The position numbers and the translations under genes are program-made. A stretch of 64,000 bases of DNA, taken from NCBI RefSeq assembly GCF_004217045.1, contig NZ_SGXM01000001.1:868001-932000 (forward strand), written 5' to 3'. The notes below the pieces were generated by a model. That model ran no database searches. It was given only the letters and a program-made list of their open reading frames with translations, and was not told the origin of the DNA. Within the stretch, counting starts at the first letter, position 1, and every line of letters begins with the position of its first letter. The stretch comes from Cupriavidus agavae (GTDB lineage Bacteria > Pseudomonadota > Gammaproteobacteria > Burkholderiales > Burkholderiaceae). Shown here in pieces: positions 53,286 to 62,179 of the stretch.

Positions 53286-54029
53286 ATGGTCGTCGACGCC
53301 GCCCTGCTGGCGCAGGCCCGGGCATGGATCGCCGACGCGCGGAACATCTTCGTCCTGACCGGGGCGGGAATTTCCGCCGAGTCGGGCGTTCCCACGTTCC
53401 GCGATGCGCTGACCGGCCTCTGGGCGCGCTTCGACCCCGAGGAACTGGCCACCGAGGAAGCCTACCGCCGCCAGCCCGCGCTGGTCTGGCAGTGGTACCA
53501 GCACCGCCGCGAAATGGTGGCGGTGGCCCGGCCCAATCCCGCGCACTATGCGCTGGCGGAACTCGGCCGGCGCAAGTCCATCACGCTGATCACGCAGAAC
53601 ATCGACGGCCTGCACCAGCAGGCCGGCAGCGAGCACGTGGTGGAGTTGCATGGCAACCTGTTCGCCAACAAGTGGCTCGACACCTGCGGCCGTTGCGACA
53701 CGGTGCCGCCCATCCCCGGCGATCCCCCGCACTGCGCGCTGTGCGGCGCGATGATGCGTCCCGGCGTGGTGTGGTTCGGCGAAGACCTGCCGCGCGTGGC
53801 CCGCTTCCGCGCCGATCATGCGGCGCAGAACTGCGAGGTGTGCCTGGTGGTGGGCACGTCGGGGCTGGTCTATCCGGCGGCCGCGCTGCCCGGGCTGGCA
53901 AAAGAGCACGGGGCGAAAGTGATCGTGGTCAATCCGCAGCCCTCGGCGCTCGATGAGACCGCCGATATCGTGCTGGCGGCAGCGGCGGGAGAGTGCTTGC
54001 CGGCGTTGCTGGCTGGGGAATCAGCCTGA
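53286..54029 (+). CDS. cobB: NAD-dependent protein deacylase (sirtuin, class III-like)
   Basis: 247-residue sirtuin. The NAD motif GAGISAESGVPTFRDA, the catalytic QNIDGLHQQAGS and HGN, and a four-cysteine zinc site (CGRCDT...CALCG) are intact. A YxxR pair (WYQHRR, about residues 77-82) matches the Tyr/Arg that recognise succinyl or malonyl groups in CobB/SIRT5-type enzymes, so desuccinylation is likely besides deacetylation. It starts 3 nt after rlmB. The symbol is by family only. Confidence 0.9.
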   Translation: MVVDAALLAQARAWIADARNIFVLTGAGISAESGVPTFRDALTGLWARFDPEELATEEAYRRQPALVWQWYQHRREMVAVARPNPAHYALAELGRRKSITLITQNIDGLHQQAGSEHVVELHGNLFANKWLDTCGRCDTVPPIPGDPPHCALCGAMMRPGVVWFGEDLPRVARFRADHAAQNCEVCLVVGTSGLVYPAAALPGLAKEHGAKVIVVNPQPSALDETADIVLAAAAGECLPALLAGESA

Positions 54030-54042
54030 CTGATGGTTTTCT

Positions 54043-54069
54043 CCCCTCTCCCGCATAGCGGGAGAGGGG
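54043..54069. repeat. REP-like palindrome, copy 4
   Basis: CCCCTCTCCCGC, loop ATA, GCGGGAGAGGGG: a perfect 12-bp stem followed by AGCA, in the 62-nt gap between convergent cobB-like and tal genes. Nearly identical to the copy at 21397. Confidence 0.9.
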
Positions 54070-54091
54070 AGCAACGCGGGCAAGCAGTCGT

Positions 54092-55048
54092 TCAACCCGC
54101 CAGTTCCCCCACCAGCTTTTCCAGCCTGACCGCATCGGCCGCGAACAGCCGGATGCCTTCGGCCAGTTTTTCCGTTGCCATGGCATCTTCGTTGAGTTGC
54201 CAGCGGAAGGCGGCTTCATCGGCTGCGATGCGGGCGATGTTGGCGGCCTGGGCCTGTTCGACGGACAGCTTGCGTGCCACCGGGGCGTCGCTGGCGGCCA
54301 GTTGCTCCAGCAGGTCGGGGCTGATCGTCAGCAGGTCGCTGCCGGCCAGCGACAGGATCTGGCCGGTGCTGCGGAAGCTGGCGCCCATCACTTCGGTCGC
54401 GTAGCCGAACTTCTTGTAGTAATCGTAGATCTGGCGTACCGAGCGTACGCCGGGGTCGTTGTCGCCGGCGTTGGCGGCGGCGTCCCAGTTGTCACCGGCC
54501 TGTTTCTTGTACCAGTCGAGGATGCGGCCGACGAACGGCGAGATCAGTTGCGCGCCGGCCTCGGCGCAGGCCACGGCCTGGGCGAGCGAGAACAGCAGCG
54601 TCATGTTGCAGCGGATGCCGTCGCGCTGCAGGATCTCGGCGGCCTTGATGCCCTCCCAGGTCGAGGCGATCTTGATCAGCACGCGCTCGCGGGCGATGCC
54701 GCGCTGCTCGTACAGGCTGATCAGGTGGCGCGCCTTGGCGACCGTGGCCTGCGTGTCGAACGACAGGCGCGCGTCGACCTCGGTGGAGACGCGGCCCGGC
54801 ACGATGGCCAGGATCTCGCAGCCGAACGCGATCAGCAACTGGTCCATCACGGCGTCGAGGCCAGCCTGGCCGTGGTGGTCGCGCGTGGCCTGCTCCAGCA
54901 GCGGGCGGTATTCGGGCTTTTGCACGGCCTTCAGGATCAGCGACGGGTTGGTGGTCGCATCCTGGGGCGTGTACTGCTTCATCAGCTGGAAGTCGCCGGT
55001 ATCGGCAACCACCGTCGTGTACTGTTTCAGCTGTTCGAGCGCGGTCAT
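54092..55048 (-). CDS. tal: Transaldolase
   Basis: Pentose-phosphate enzyme moving a dihydroxyacetone unit between sugar phosphates. 318 residues, TalB type: [12 protein letters not shown] near the N-terminus, the Schiff-base lysine in [16 protein letters not shown] (about residue 132) and [13 protein letters not shown]. The start at 55048 ([16 protein letters not shown]) is the family start; 18 upstream codons are ignored. A TACAAT box (55106-55101 on the minus strand) is about 50 nt upstream. It is divergent from rpiA, a functional neighbour in the same pathway. Confidence 0.97.
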   Translation of the reverse strand: MTALEQLKQYTTVVADTGDFQLMKQYTPQDATTNPSLILKAVQKPEYRPLLEQATRDHHGQAGLDAVMDQLLIAFGCEILAIVPGRVSTEVDARLSFDTQATVAKARHLISLYEQRGIARERVLIKIASTWEGIKAAEILQRDGIRCNMTLLFSLAQAVACAEAGAQLISPFVGRILDWYKKQAGDNWDAAANAGDNDPGVRSVRQIYDYYKKFGYATEVMGASFRSTGQILSLAGSDLLTISPDLLEQLAASDAPVARKLSVEQAQAANIARIAADEAAFRWQLNEDAMATEKLAEGIRLFAADAVRLEKLVGELAG

Positions 55049-55100
55049 GATCTGTGTCCGTCTGGATAGGCGGGGCGGGAAATCCACCCGGGAACGGGCC

Positions 55101-55106
55101 ATTGTA
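55101..55106 (-). promoter_or_regulatory. -10 box of tal
   Basis: TACAAT on the minus strand, preceded by a G of an incomplete extended motif; the leader would be about 45 nt. Confidence 0.45.
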
Positions 55107-55169
55107 ACGGCGTGGCGTGACGCGGCAAGCGGCGGGCGCCCGAAACACCGGTGCGTCGCGGCGATCCGC

Positions 55170-55175
55170 TACACT
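55170..55175 (+). promoter_or_regulatory. -10 box of rpiA
   Basis: TACACT, 29 nt before the ATG. No strong -35 was seen. Confidence 0.4.
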
Positions 55176-55204
55176 ACGCGTTTTCTCCAACGCAGGCCGT
55201 TTTC

Positions 55205-55891
55205 ATGACGCAGGATGAACTCAAGGCGCAGGTCGCGCAAGCCGCCGCCGACTATGTGAAGCAGGAAGTGCCCGAGGGCGCCGTGCTGGGCGTGGGTACC
55301 GGTTCCACCGCCAATCTCTTCATCGACGCCGTGGCGGCGTTCAAGGAGCGCTTTTCGGGCGCCGTGTCCAGTTCCGAGGCTTCCACGCGCCGCCTGCAGC
55401 AGCATGGCTTCACGGTGCTGGACCTCAACGAGGTGGACAGCATTCCGGTCTACGTGGACGGCGCCGACGAGATTGACGCCTCGGGTGCCATGATCAAGGG
55501 CGGTGGCGGTGCGCTGACGCGCGAGAAGATCGTGGCCTCGGTGGCGGACCGTTTCGTCTGTATCGCCGACGGCAGCAAGCTCGTGCCGGTGATGGGCAAC
55601 TTCCCGCTGCCGGTCGAGGTGATTCCGATGGCACGCGCGGCGGTGGCGCGCCAGCTGGCGGCGCTGGGCGGCCAGCCCCGGCTGCGCATGACCAAGGAAG
55701 GCGGCATCTACAAGACTGACAACGGCAACGTGATCCTGGACGTGGCTGGCCTCAGGATCGAAGATCCCAAGGGCCTGGAGCAGCGCATCAACCACCTGCC
55801 CGGCGTGGTGACGGTGGGCCTGTTCGCGCTGCGCGGCGCCAACGTGCTGCTGCTGGGCACCGAGCAGGGCGTGCAGCGCTCGGACTACTGA
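55205..55891 (+). CDS. rpiA: Ribose-5-phosphate isomerase A
   Basis: Interconverts ribose-5-phosphate and ribulose-5-phosphate. 228 residues. The phosphate loop [14 protein letters not shown] (about 29-42), the catalytic [20 protein letters not shown] (about 83-102) and the lysine in [13 protein letters not shown] are standard. The start at 55205 ([14 protein letters not shown]) is chosen; upstream in-frame codons overlap the promoter. It forms a divergent pentose-phosphate pair with tal. Confidence 0.97.
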   Translation: MTQDELKAQVAQAAADYVKQEVPEGAVLGVGTGSTANLFIDAVAAFKERFSGAVSSSEASTRRLQQHGFTVLDLNEVDSIPVYVDGADEIDASGAMIKGGGGALTREKIVASVADRFVCIADGSKLVPVMGNFPLPVEVIPMARAAVARQLAALGGQPRLRMTKEGGIYKTDNGNVILDVAGLRIEDPKGLEQRINHLPGVVTVGLFALRGANVLLLGTEQGVQRSDY

Positions 55892-55926
55892 GCGGCTGGC
55901 AGATTTCTGGCGAAAATGCGATGCGG

Positions 55927-56583
55927 TCAGCTGGCGGCAAGGCCATGCTCGACCGCATAGACCGCCACCTGCACGCGGCTGGCGAGGTTGAGCTTCTTGA
56001 GAATGTTCTGCACGTGAATCTTGACCGTGCTCTCGGCCACGCCCAGTTCGCGGGCAATCTCCTTGTTGCTTTCCCCCCGCACCAGCCCATGCACGATCTC
56101 GCGTTCACGCGCGGTCAGTGACGGCGCCTCGCCGGCCCGTGCGGCCGGTGCCGGCGCGCTGGGGGCGCGGAACTGCTGCACCAGCTTGGCCGTCATGGCC
56201 TCCGAGATCACCGGTTCGCCGGCTGCCGCGCGGCGGATCGCGCTGGTCAGCGCCTCGGTCTCGATATTCTTGAGCAGGTAGCCGCGCGCACCGCCGCGCA
56301 GCGCCGTGGCCAGTTCCTCGGCTTCTTCCGACACGGTCAGCATGACCACCGCGCTGTCGGGCAAATCCTCCACCAGCAGTTGCAGCGCCTCCAGCCCGGA
56401 CAGTCCCGGCATGTTCAGGTCGAGCAGGATCACGTCGGGCCGGTGCTGCTTGGCGCGCTTGATGCCTTCCACGCCATCGGCGGCTTCGTCGACGATCTCG
56501 AAGTCGGGCTGGCGCTGCAGCAGCGCGCGGATACCCGAGCGGAACAGCGTGTGGTCGTCGATCAGCAGGATGCGGATGGTCAT
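55927..56583 (-). CDS. narL: Nitrate/nitrite response regulator NarL
   Basis: 218-residue response regulator of the NarL/FixJ class. The receiver has the acidic pair IDDH at the start and the phospho-acceptor Asp55 in VILLDLNMPG, with the conserved Lys in YLLKNIE. The C-terminal LuxR-type helix-turn-helix is LTAREREIVHGLVRGESNKE onward (about 156-215). It overlaps narX by 4 nt. A longer in-frame reading upstream of 56583 is antisense-frame material from narX and is rejected. It should control the nar operon that begins right of the window. Confidence 0.95.
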   Translation of the reverse strand: MTIRILLIDDHTLFRSGIRALLQRQPDFEIVDEAADGVEGIKRAKQHRPDVILLDLNMPGLSGLEALQLLVEDLPDSAVVMLTVSEEAEELATALRGGARGYLLKNIETEALTSAIRRAAAGEPVISEAMTAKLVQQFRAPSAPAPAARAGEAPSLTAREREIVHGLVRGESNKEIARELGVAESTVKIHVQNILKKLNLASRVQVAVYAVEHGLAAS

Positions 56584-58694
56584 GATGCGAGTTCCTGGAA
56601 CGGTTGGGGCGCCGCGGCGGCGTCGTCGGCGTGGGGCAGCGTCAGCGCAATGCGCACGCCCAGCCCCGGCCGGGCGTCGATGGTCAGATGGGCGCCAAGC
56701 CGTGCGGCCCGTTCGCGCATGATGTGCAGGCCCACGTGCGCGTTGTCGCCGCTTTCGAGCCGGCCGGCGTCGAAGCCGTCGCCATCGTCCTGCACCACGA
56801 GCCGGAATTCCCGCCCGTGTTCGATCGTGATCGCCACGTGCTCGGCCATCGCGTGCTTGCGGACGTTGGACAGCGCCTCCTGCAGGATGAACAGCATCTG
56901 CAACTGCTGCTCGGGCTGCAGCGGCAGGCCCTGGTCGTCGATGGTCAGCGTGGCCTCGGTACGGCACTGGCGGCGGAAGCGCGCCACGGTTTCCTCGATG
57001 GCGGGGCGCATGTCGCCCGTGGTCAGCCGCGAGCGGAAGTTGTTCAGCAGTTCGCGCACGTCCTGGTAGCTCTCTTCCACGCCGTGGCGCAGCATCGGGA
57101 TGATCTCGCGCACCTCGGTGTCCTCGCCGCGCTCCACGGCATCGTCGAGCAACTGGACCTGCAGGTTCAGATAGTTCAGTCCCTGCGCGATGCTGTCGTG
57201 CAGCCCCTGCGCCACGAGGTTGCGCTCCTCGACCACGGCCAACTGGCGCGCGCTGGCCGACAGCCTGACGTGTTCCAGCGCCGTGGCCAGGTGCTGGGCC
57301 ATGGTTTCGAGCAGTTGCCGGTCCGAGGCGGGCAGCTCCCGTGGAATGCGGAAGTGCAGCGTGAACGTGCCAACCGGGCCGCGCAGCGTGTCGAGCCGGA
57401 AGGCGGCCATCGACAGGAAGCCTTCCTGGCGGCACGGCGACAACGCCCCGATGGCGGGCGCGGGCGGCGTGGCGCGGCGCAGGTCGGCAATCGTGACGAT
57501 GCCGGTGTGCGTGGCGCGGCCGCAGTGGCACGCCTCGATCTCGGCGCAATGGCTGTGGTCGGCCAGTGCCGTCGACAGCCCGGTCGATGCCACGCGATGG
57601 AGTTTGCCCTGGCGCGGATCGAAGATGCGCACCGTGCCGCCGTCGGCGCCAAATTGCTGGGTGACACGATCCAGAAAGCCGTTGGCGAGTGTCTGTTCGT
57701 CGCCGGCCTGGTTCAGGAAGGCGGCCATGTCGTAGAGCGATTCGAGATCGCGGTTCTGGCGCGCCAGTTCGGCGGTCTTCTGCGTGACGCGTGCGGCAAG
57801 GTCCTGGTACAGGCTCTGCAGCTCGGCGGCCATGCGGTTGAAGCCCGCGTTCAACGTGCCGAATTCGTCACGCGTCTCGACCGGCAGCCGCAGCGAGAAC
57901 TCGCGCGCGGCCATGCGGCGCAGGCCGTCCTGCAGCCGCAGCACGGGCAGGATGATCCAGAGGTAGAGCAGGTAGATCACGGCCACGGTGCCCACGCAGG
58001 CGATGGCCGCGAGGCTGACCTGCGACAGGCGCAGCAGATCGGTCTTGCGCGCGCTGTTCTGTTCGATCAGGCTCACGAGCCGGTTGGCGCGCGCCACGAA
58101 GCCGGGCATGGCCTGGACATATTGCGATGGCGTACCGTGCAGCGCGAGCGGCTTGAGGTGTTGCTGCCAGTCGGCCTGCACGGCTTCGAGTTGGGCCCGC
58201 ATGGCGGGCTCGTCGGGCAGGAACAGCGGGCGGGCCGGGTTGCCCTTGTGCAATTGGGCGAGCGTGTCGTCCAGTGCGGCAATCTGCCCGGCCAGCTCGT
58301 TGGGCTGGCCGGCCGCCGCCAGAGACAGTTCGATGGCGACGCGGTTGGCGCGCATCCGCACGCTGCCGGCGTCGTTGATGGCGGCGCCGGCACCTTCGAG
58401 CTTCCAGGAGAGGTAGAGCGTGCCCGAGATCATCGTCAGCACCACCAGCAGCGATGCCAGCGACAGCAGGATGATGCGCGTGGACAAGCGGTAGCGTGGC
58501 GGCGTCAGCCGGACCGTTTCCGGAACGTGGCCGGTGTCGGAGATCGGCGCGGGCGCGTCCGGCGCGGCGTGGCGGGGAGGGCGGGTATCGGCGTGGGTAG
58601 CGGCGGGGGTAGCGGGTTCTGGCATGGGGTTGGGTTGGCGCAAGGGGGCGGGCACAACCTCGGGGCCGATTCTCCGCCTCCGGCGCGCCATCAT
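56580..58694 (-). CDS. narX: Nitrate/nitrite sensor histidine kinase NarX
   Basis: 704-residue membrane sensor. TM1 (about 72-95) and TM2 (about 228-250) flank a periplasmic domain with a P-box-like INDAGSVRMRANR (106-118), the nitrate-binding element of NarX. A HAMP domain, a GAF-like central domain with four cysteines (383, 389, 391, 421), a HisKA_3 domain with His499 (GLHDSIAQGLNYLN) and an ATPase domain (DDGDGFD) follow. ATG at 58625 (MPEPATPAA) is an equally possible start; the N-terminal 60 residues are Pro/Ala-rich. Overlaps narL by ATGA. Confidence 0.94.
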   Translation of the reverse strand: MMARRRRRIGPEVVPAPLRQPNPMPEPATPAATHADTRPPRHAAPDAPAPISDTGHVPETVRLTPPRYRLSTRIILLSLASLLVVLTMISGTLYLSWKLEGAGAAINDAGSVRMRANRVAIELSLAAAGQPNELAGQIAALDDTLAQLHKGNPARPLFLPDEPAMRAQLEAVQADWQQHLKPLALHGTPSQYVQAMPGFVARANRLVSLIEQNSARKTDLLRLSQVSLAAIACVGTVAVIYLLYLWIILPVLRLQDGLRRMAAREFSLRLPVETRDEFGTLNAGFNRMAAELQSLYQDLAARVTQKTAELARQNRDLESLYDMAAFLNQAGDEQTLANGFLDRVTQQFGADGGTVRIFDPRQGKLHRVASTGLSTALADHSHCAEIEACHCGRATHTGIVTIADLRRATPPAPAIGALSPCRQEGFLSMAAFRLDTLRGPVGTFTLHFRIPRELPASDRQLLETMAQHLATALEHVRLSASARQLAVVEERNLVAQGLHDSIAQGLNYLNLQVQLLDDAVERGEDTEVREIIPMLRHGVEESYQDVRELLNNFRSRLTTGDMRPAIEETVARFRRQCRTEATLTIDDQGLPLQPEQQLQMLFILQEALSNVRKHAMAEHVAITIEHGREFRLVVQDDGDGFDAGRLESGDNAHVGLHIMRERAARLGAHLTIDARPGLGVRIALTLPHADDAAAAPQPFQELAS

Positions 58695-58829
58695 TTCTGC
58701 GCTAGATCAAGACAAGTGCAATACGACCGGTATGGGTGGACGGCACCGGGCTTGAGTGGCGCAGCGCGGCGTTCCACAATCCGGAAGTTTCCCGAAGCCG
58801 GCGACGCCGGCGCCACGATACGGAGGGCA

Positions 58830-60131
58830 ATGAAGGCCGCAAATCTCGATTACGCACAGGCGCCCCGGCCATCGGTGGTGTTCGGCTGCCTGATGCCGGC
58901 GCCGTGGCTCGGCGTTCTGGCGGGATTGCTATTGGCATTCGGCCCTCCCGAGGGGCTGCCGCACCGGTTTGCCCCGTTGACACTGGCGGCGGTTCATGCG
59001 CTCGCGCTAGGCATGCTGCTGCCCGTGATGTTGGGTGCACTGTTCCAGATGATGCCGGTGGTGGCGCGGGTGCCGGTGCCGGGCAGCCGCGTTGTCTCGC
59101 CGTTCGTGGCGCTGTGCGGGGTCACCGTGGCGGCGGGGCTCGCGGCCGGCTTTCTTGGCGGGGCGCCGCAGGGCTTCCGGCTGGCCGCGGGCGCCGCGTG
59201 CTTCCTCGTGCTGGTGGCGGGTTTGCTGCTGCTGGCCGGGCGCCGGGTGGCACGGGTCGATGCCACCACGCGCACGCTGGCCGGCATTGGCGCGCCGCTG
59301 CTGTTGACCGTGGGGGCGGGCATCGCGCTGGCCGGGTTGCTGGGCGGGATATGGACGGTGCCGCTGTCGCCGGTGCTGTCGCTGCACGTGGCCTGGGGGC
59401 TGGGCGGCTGGCTCGGCGCGCTGGTGTCGGGGGTGTCGACCACGGTGCTGCCGATGTTCTGGCAGGCAAGGCGCCCGCCCTGGGCGCGCGCCTTGCCGTG
59501 GCTGCACTGGCTGCCGCTGGCGGCGTTCAGCGTAGCCATTGCCGTGCGTCCGGGTTCGATCTGGCCGCTGCTGGCGCTCGGCGTCTGGCTGGCATTGGCC
59601 GGGCTGCTCGCGGCCGGCATGCTCGCCACGGTCCTCGGCGCACGGCGGCGCCATGATCCGCACTGGCGGCTCTGGGTGGTGGCCTGCGCCAGCATGCTGG
59701 GGGCGGCAGCGCTCGCGCTGCTGGCGCTGGGATGGCCCGGTGCACTGCCGCCGGCCATGGCGTGGTGGATTGGGGTACTGGCGCTGGTGGGCGGTGGCGT
59801 GCTGCCGATCACGGCGATGCTCGGCAAGATCGTGCCGTTCCTGGTGTGGTTGCACCTGCGCCGGCTGCTGCCGCCCCGGGCGCGCGTGCCCGTGATGCAG
59901 GCGATCATTGCGCCCGTGCGGCAGCAGCGCCAGGCCTGGCTGCTGCTGGCCGCCTATGGCGTGCTGCTGGCGCTGCCGGCGGCGCCGGCACTGCTGGCGC
60001 CGCTCGGAGGGCTGTTGCTGGCCGCCGCCAATGGCTGGCTGGGTCTGCAGTTGGTGGGTGCGATGCGCTGCATGCGCAGGATGCGCCGGCAGGGCGGGTT
60101 GCCGCCCCGGCCGGGCCATGCTCCGGACTAG
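58830..60131 (+). CDS. Polytopic membrane protein, NnrS / heme-copper oxidase subunit I-like
   Basis: 433 residues, strongly hydrophobic, about 11-12 membrane helices. Histidines sit in conserved-looking helix contexts: VHALALGMLLPVMLGALFQM (His56), LHVAWGLGGWLGALVSG (His186) and IVPFLVWLHLRR (His342). This resembles NnrS and the heme-binding helices of oxidase subunit I, but the full oxidase copper and heme ligand set is not evident. ACGGAGGG precedes the ATG at 58830. It diverges from narX and converges on the nitronate monooxygenase-like gene with overlapping stop codons. A role in nitric-oxide or metal stress during nitrate respiration is inferred from place, not shown. Confidence 0.7.
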   Translation: MKAANLDYAQAPRPSVVFGCLMPAPWLGVLAGLLLAFGPPEGLPHRFAPLTLAAVHALALGMLLPVMLGALFQMMPVVARVPVPGSRVVSPFVALCGVTVAAGLAAGFLGGAPQGFRLAAGAACFLVLVAGLLLLAGRRVARVDATTRTLAGIGAPLLLTVGAGIALAGLLGGIWTVPLSPVLSLHVAWGLGGWLGALVSGVSTTVLPMFWQARRPPWARALPWLHWLPLAAFSVAIAVRPGSIWPLLALGVWLALAGLLAAGMLATVLGARRRHDPHWRLWVVACASMLGAAALALLALGWPGALPPAMAWWIGVLALVGGGVLPITAMLGKIVPFLVWLHLRRLLPPRARVPVMQAIIAPVRQQRQAWLLLAAYGVLLALPAAPALLAPLGGLLLAAANGWLGLQLVGAMRCMRRMRRQGGLPPRPGHAPD

Positions 60132-61372
60132 GCCGCGACGGCCGCGGGCGCCATCGCGAGGTCGAGATCCTTCGGCTTTTCGCCAGTCAGCAGGTAGTGC
60201 ATCAGATCAGCCACCGGGCGGATGGCCTCGCCAAACGGCAGCTTGCCCTTGCCCCGGAAGAACAGGCCGCGCTCGACATCGCCGCGCACGGCCTGGGCCA
60301 GCTTCAGGTCGATGCAGAACTGGCCGATCCTGGCGATGCCATCGCGCAGCCCGCAGCTTTGCAGGCAGTCGAAGCCTTCGAGGCAGTCGCGCGCCTTGGC
60401 CCGACGTTGCAGGCGGCTCTCGCTGTCGAGATAGCGCGCCAGCCACGGGGTCAGCACGGCGCGCGCCGGCAGGCCGGCAACGCTGGTGAACTCCTGCAGC
60501 TTGTCGGGTGTGGCGGTGGCCAGCACCTGCTTGAACGCCGGGTGCGCGTCGCATTCCTCGGTCACGGCAAAGGCGGTGCCGAGCTGCACGGCGGCGGCGC
60601 CTTCGCCGATCCAGTGGCGGACCTTCTCGTGCGTGTTGATGCCGCCGGCCAGGATCAGCGGGATGCTCTCCCACGCGAGTCCGAGCGTCTGGAACAACTC
60701 GCGGCACTCGCGCAGGACGCGCGAGAACGAAAACCGGTCGTCGCCGAGATCGGCGATCGTGGCCGCGCCGAGGTGGCCGCCGGCATGGGCGGGATGCTCG
60801 ATCACGATGGCATCGGGCAGGCGGCCCTTCTTCATCCAGCGGCGCAGCACCAGCCCGATGCCGCGTGTCTCGGAGAGTATCGGGATCAGCGCGACCTTGG
60901 GGTGGTCGGCGGCCAGGTCGGGCAGGTCGAGCGGCAGGCCGGCGCCCATCACGATGGCGTCGGCGCCGCTCTCGCAGGCCTGGCGCACGAGTTGCGCGTG
61001 CGAGCCGACCGCCTTCATCACGTTGACCGCGATCGCGCCATGTCCGCCGGAAAGCTGGCGGGCGGCCTGGATCTCGCGGTCCAGCGCCACGCGGTTGGCG
61101 GCCTCGATCCGGGCCTTGTCATGCGTCTTGCTCGTCTGCGCCATGAGGTCCGGATGGTGGTGGCGCAGGTCGATGCTGGCGATCGTGCCCATCCCATGGT
61201 TGGCGGCCACGGTGCCCGCCAGGCGATGCGCGGAGATGCCAATGCCCATGCCGCCCTGGACGATGGGCACCAGTTGGCGCCCGGCGAGTTTCAGCCAATG
61301 TTCGTTCGTGAATCCATTCCGGATAGTTTGCTGTCTGCGGCCAGGATGGCCGCCGGTAGCTGAGGGTGTCAT
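60128..61372 (-). CDS. Nitronate monooxygenase-like FMN protein
   Basis: 414-residue TIM-barrel flavoprotein of the nitronate monooxygenase/enoyl-reductase-II group. Typical are LVPIVQGGMGIGISAHRLAG at the start, IEHPAHAGGHLGA with the active-site His region, and LILAGGINTHEKVRHWIGEG plus AVQLGTAFAVTEEC for FMN phosphate binding. The C-terminal 120 residues hold several cysteines (CLEGFDCLQSCGL) and are longer than in the classic enzyme. It lies downstream of narI and the carbonic anhydrase gene on the same strand, so it may be read with the nar operon. Its real substrate is unknown. Confidence 0.85.
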   Translation of the reverse strand: MTPSATGGHPGRRQQTIRNGFTNEHWLKLAGRQLVPIVQGGMGIGISAHRLAGTVAANHGMGTIASIDLRHHHPDLMAQTSKTHDKARIEAANRVALDREIQAARQLSGGHGAIAVNVMKAVGSHAQLVRQACESGADAIVMGAGLPLDLPDLAADHPKVALIPILSETRGIGLVLRRWMKKGRLPDAIVIEHPAHAGGHLGAATIADLGDDRFSFSRVLRECRELFQTLGLAWESIPLILAGGINTHEKVRHWIGEGAAAVQLGTAFAVTEECDAHPAFKQVLATATPDKLQEFTSVAGLPARAVLTPWLARYLDSESRLQRRAKARDCLEGFDCLQSCGLRDGIARIGQFCIDLKLAQAVRGDVERGLFFRGKGKLPFGEAIRPVADLMHYLLTGEKPKDLDLAMAPAAVAA

Positions 61373-61479
61373 GGCGGCAGCGCGTCCGATTTAACCTAGC
61401 GCAAATTGGAACGGATCAATCGGGGGATGCATGGCCGGGATTGCTCCCGGCGCCACCCGTCGGCATCCGAGGTCCGCCA

Positions 61480-62163
61480 TCAGCCGCAAGGCGGAGCGGG
61501 GCGGCGTAAGGGGCACACCAGCGGCAGGAAGCTGTCGGCGCGCGCCGAGTAGCCAAGCAGCGCGCCGGCCTCCAGGTCGAAGTACCAGCCGTGCAGCGTC
61601 AGCGCGCCGCGTTCGCAGGCCGCGCGCACGAACGGGAACGACTCCAGGTTGTTCAGCGAGACCAGGATCGCGGCCTGTTCGCAGGCGCGCTGGCGCTGTT
61701 CGGGGGTGGCGTCGCGCAGGGTCTGCTCGACAAGGCGCCGCGCCGGCGAGGCGATGCGCACCCACGGGCCGATGAAGTCCTGCGCCGGGGTGGCCGCTTC
61801 ATCGGTGTCGGGCCGCGCCAGCAGGGCGCGGATGCCGCCGCAACTGCCGTGGCCCATCACGATGATGCGGGCCACGCCCAGTTGCTCCACGGCGAACTGG
61901 ATCGCCGCCGATACCCCGTGCAGCCGCCCGGCCTCGGTCTCGTGGCAGGGCGGCACGAGGTTGGCCACGTTGCGCACCGTGAACAGGTCACCGGGGTCGC
62001 AGCCCAGCAGCAGCCCCGGATCCACGCGCGAATCGCTGCAGCCGATCAGCAGCGTCTGCGGATGCTGGCCCGTGCGCAGTTCGTCGAACAGCGCCGGTGC
62101 CTCGTCGAAGTAGCGCTGCTGGAACCGCTCGAAGCCCTTCAACAGGCGCTCGACTGCGTGCAT
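61480..62163 (-). CDS. Beta-class carbonic anhydrase
   Basis: Zinc enzyme interconverting CO2 and bicarbonate. 227 residues. The zinc ligands are in LIGCSDSRVDPGLL (Cys, with the Asp-Arg dyad) and VMGHGSCGGIRALL (His and Cys); FTVRNVANLVPP is a family motif. The ATG at 62163 gives MHAVERLLKGFERFQ, the normal start. It lies 16 nt after narI in the same direction and is probably co-transcribed with the nitrate reductase genes. Confidence 0.95.
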   Translation of the reverse strand: MHAVERLLKGFERFQQRYFDEAPALFDELRTGQHPQTLLIGCSDSRVDPGLLLGCDPGDLFTVRNVANLVPPCHETEAGRLHGVSAAIQFAVEQLGVARIIVMGHGSCGGIRALLARPDTDEAATPAQDFIGPWVRIASPARRLVEQTLRDATPEQRQRACEQAAILVSLNNLESFPFVRAACERGALTLHGWYFDLEAGALLGYSARADSFLPLVCPLRRPAPPCG

Positions 62164-62179
62164 GGCACTGCCTCCCGCA

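Noticed and set aside
56584..57549. Upstream extension of narL to 540 codons
   Set aside because: This part overlaps narX in another frame and has Arg/Ala/Pro-rich shadow composition; the conserved receiver begins at the ATG at 56583.
56604..58829. N-terminal part of a 1,175-codon plus-strand frame running into the polytopic membrane protein
   Set aside because: The first 740 codons are antisense to narX. The real gene starts at 58830 with a good ribosome-binding site.
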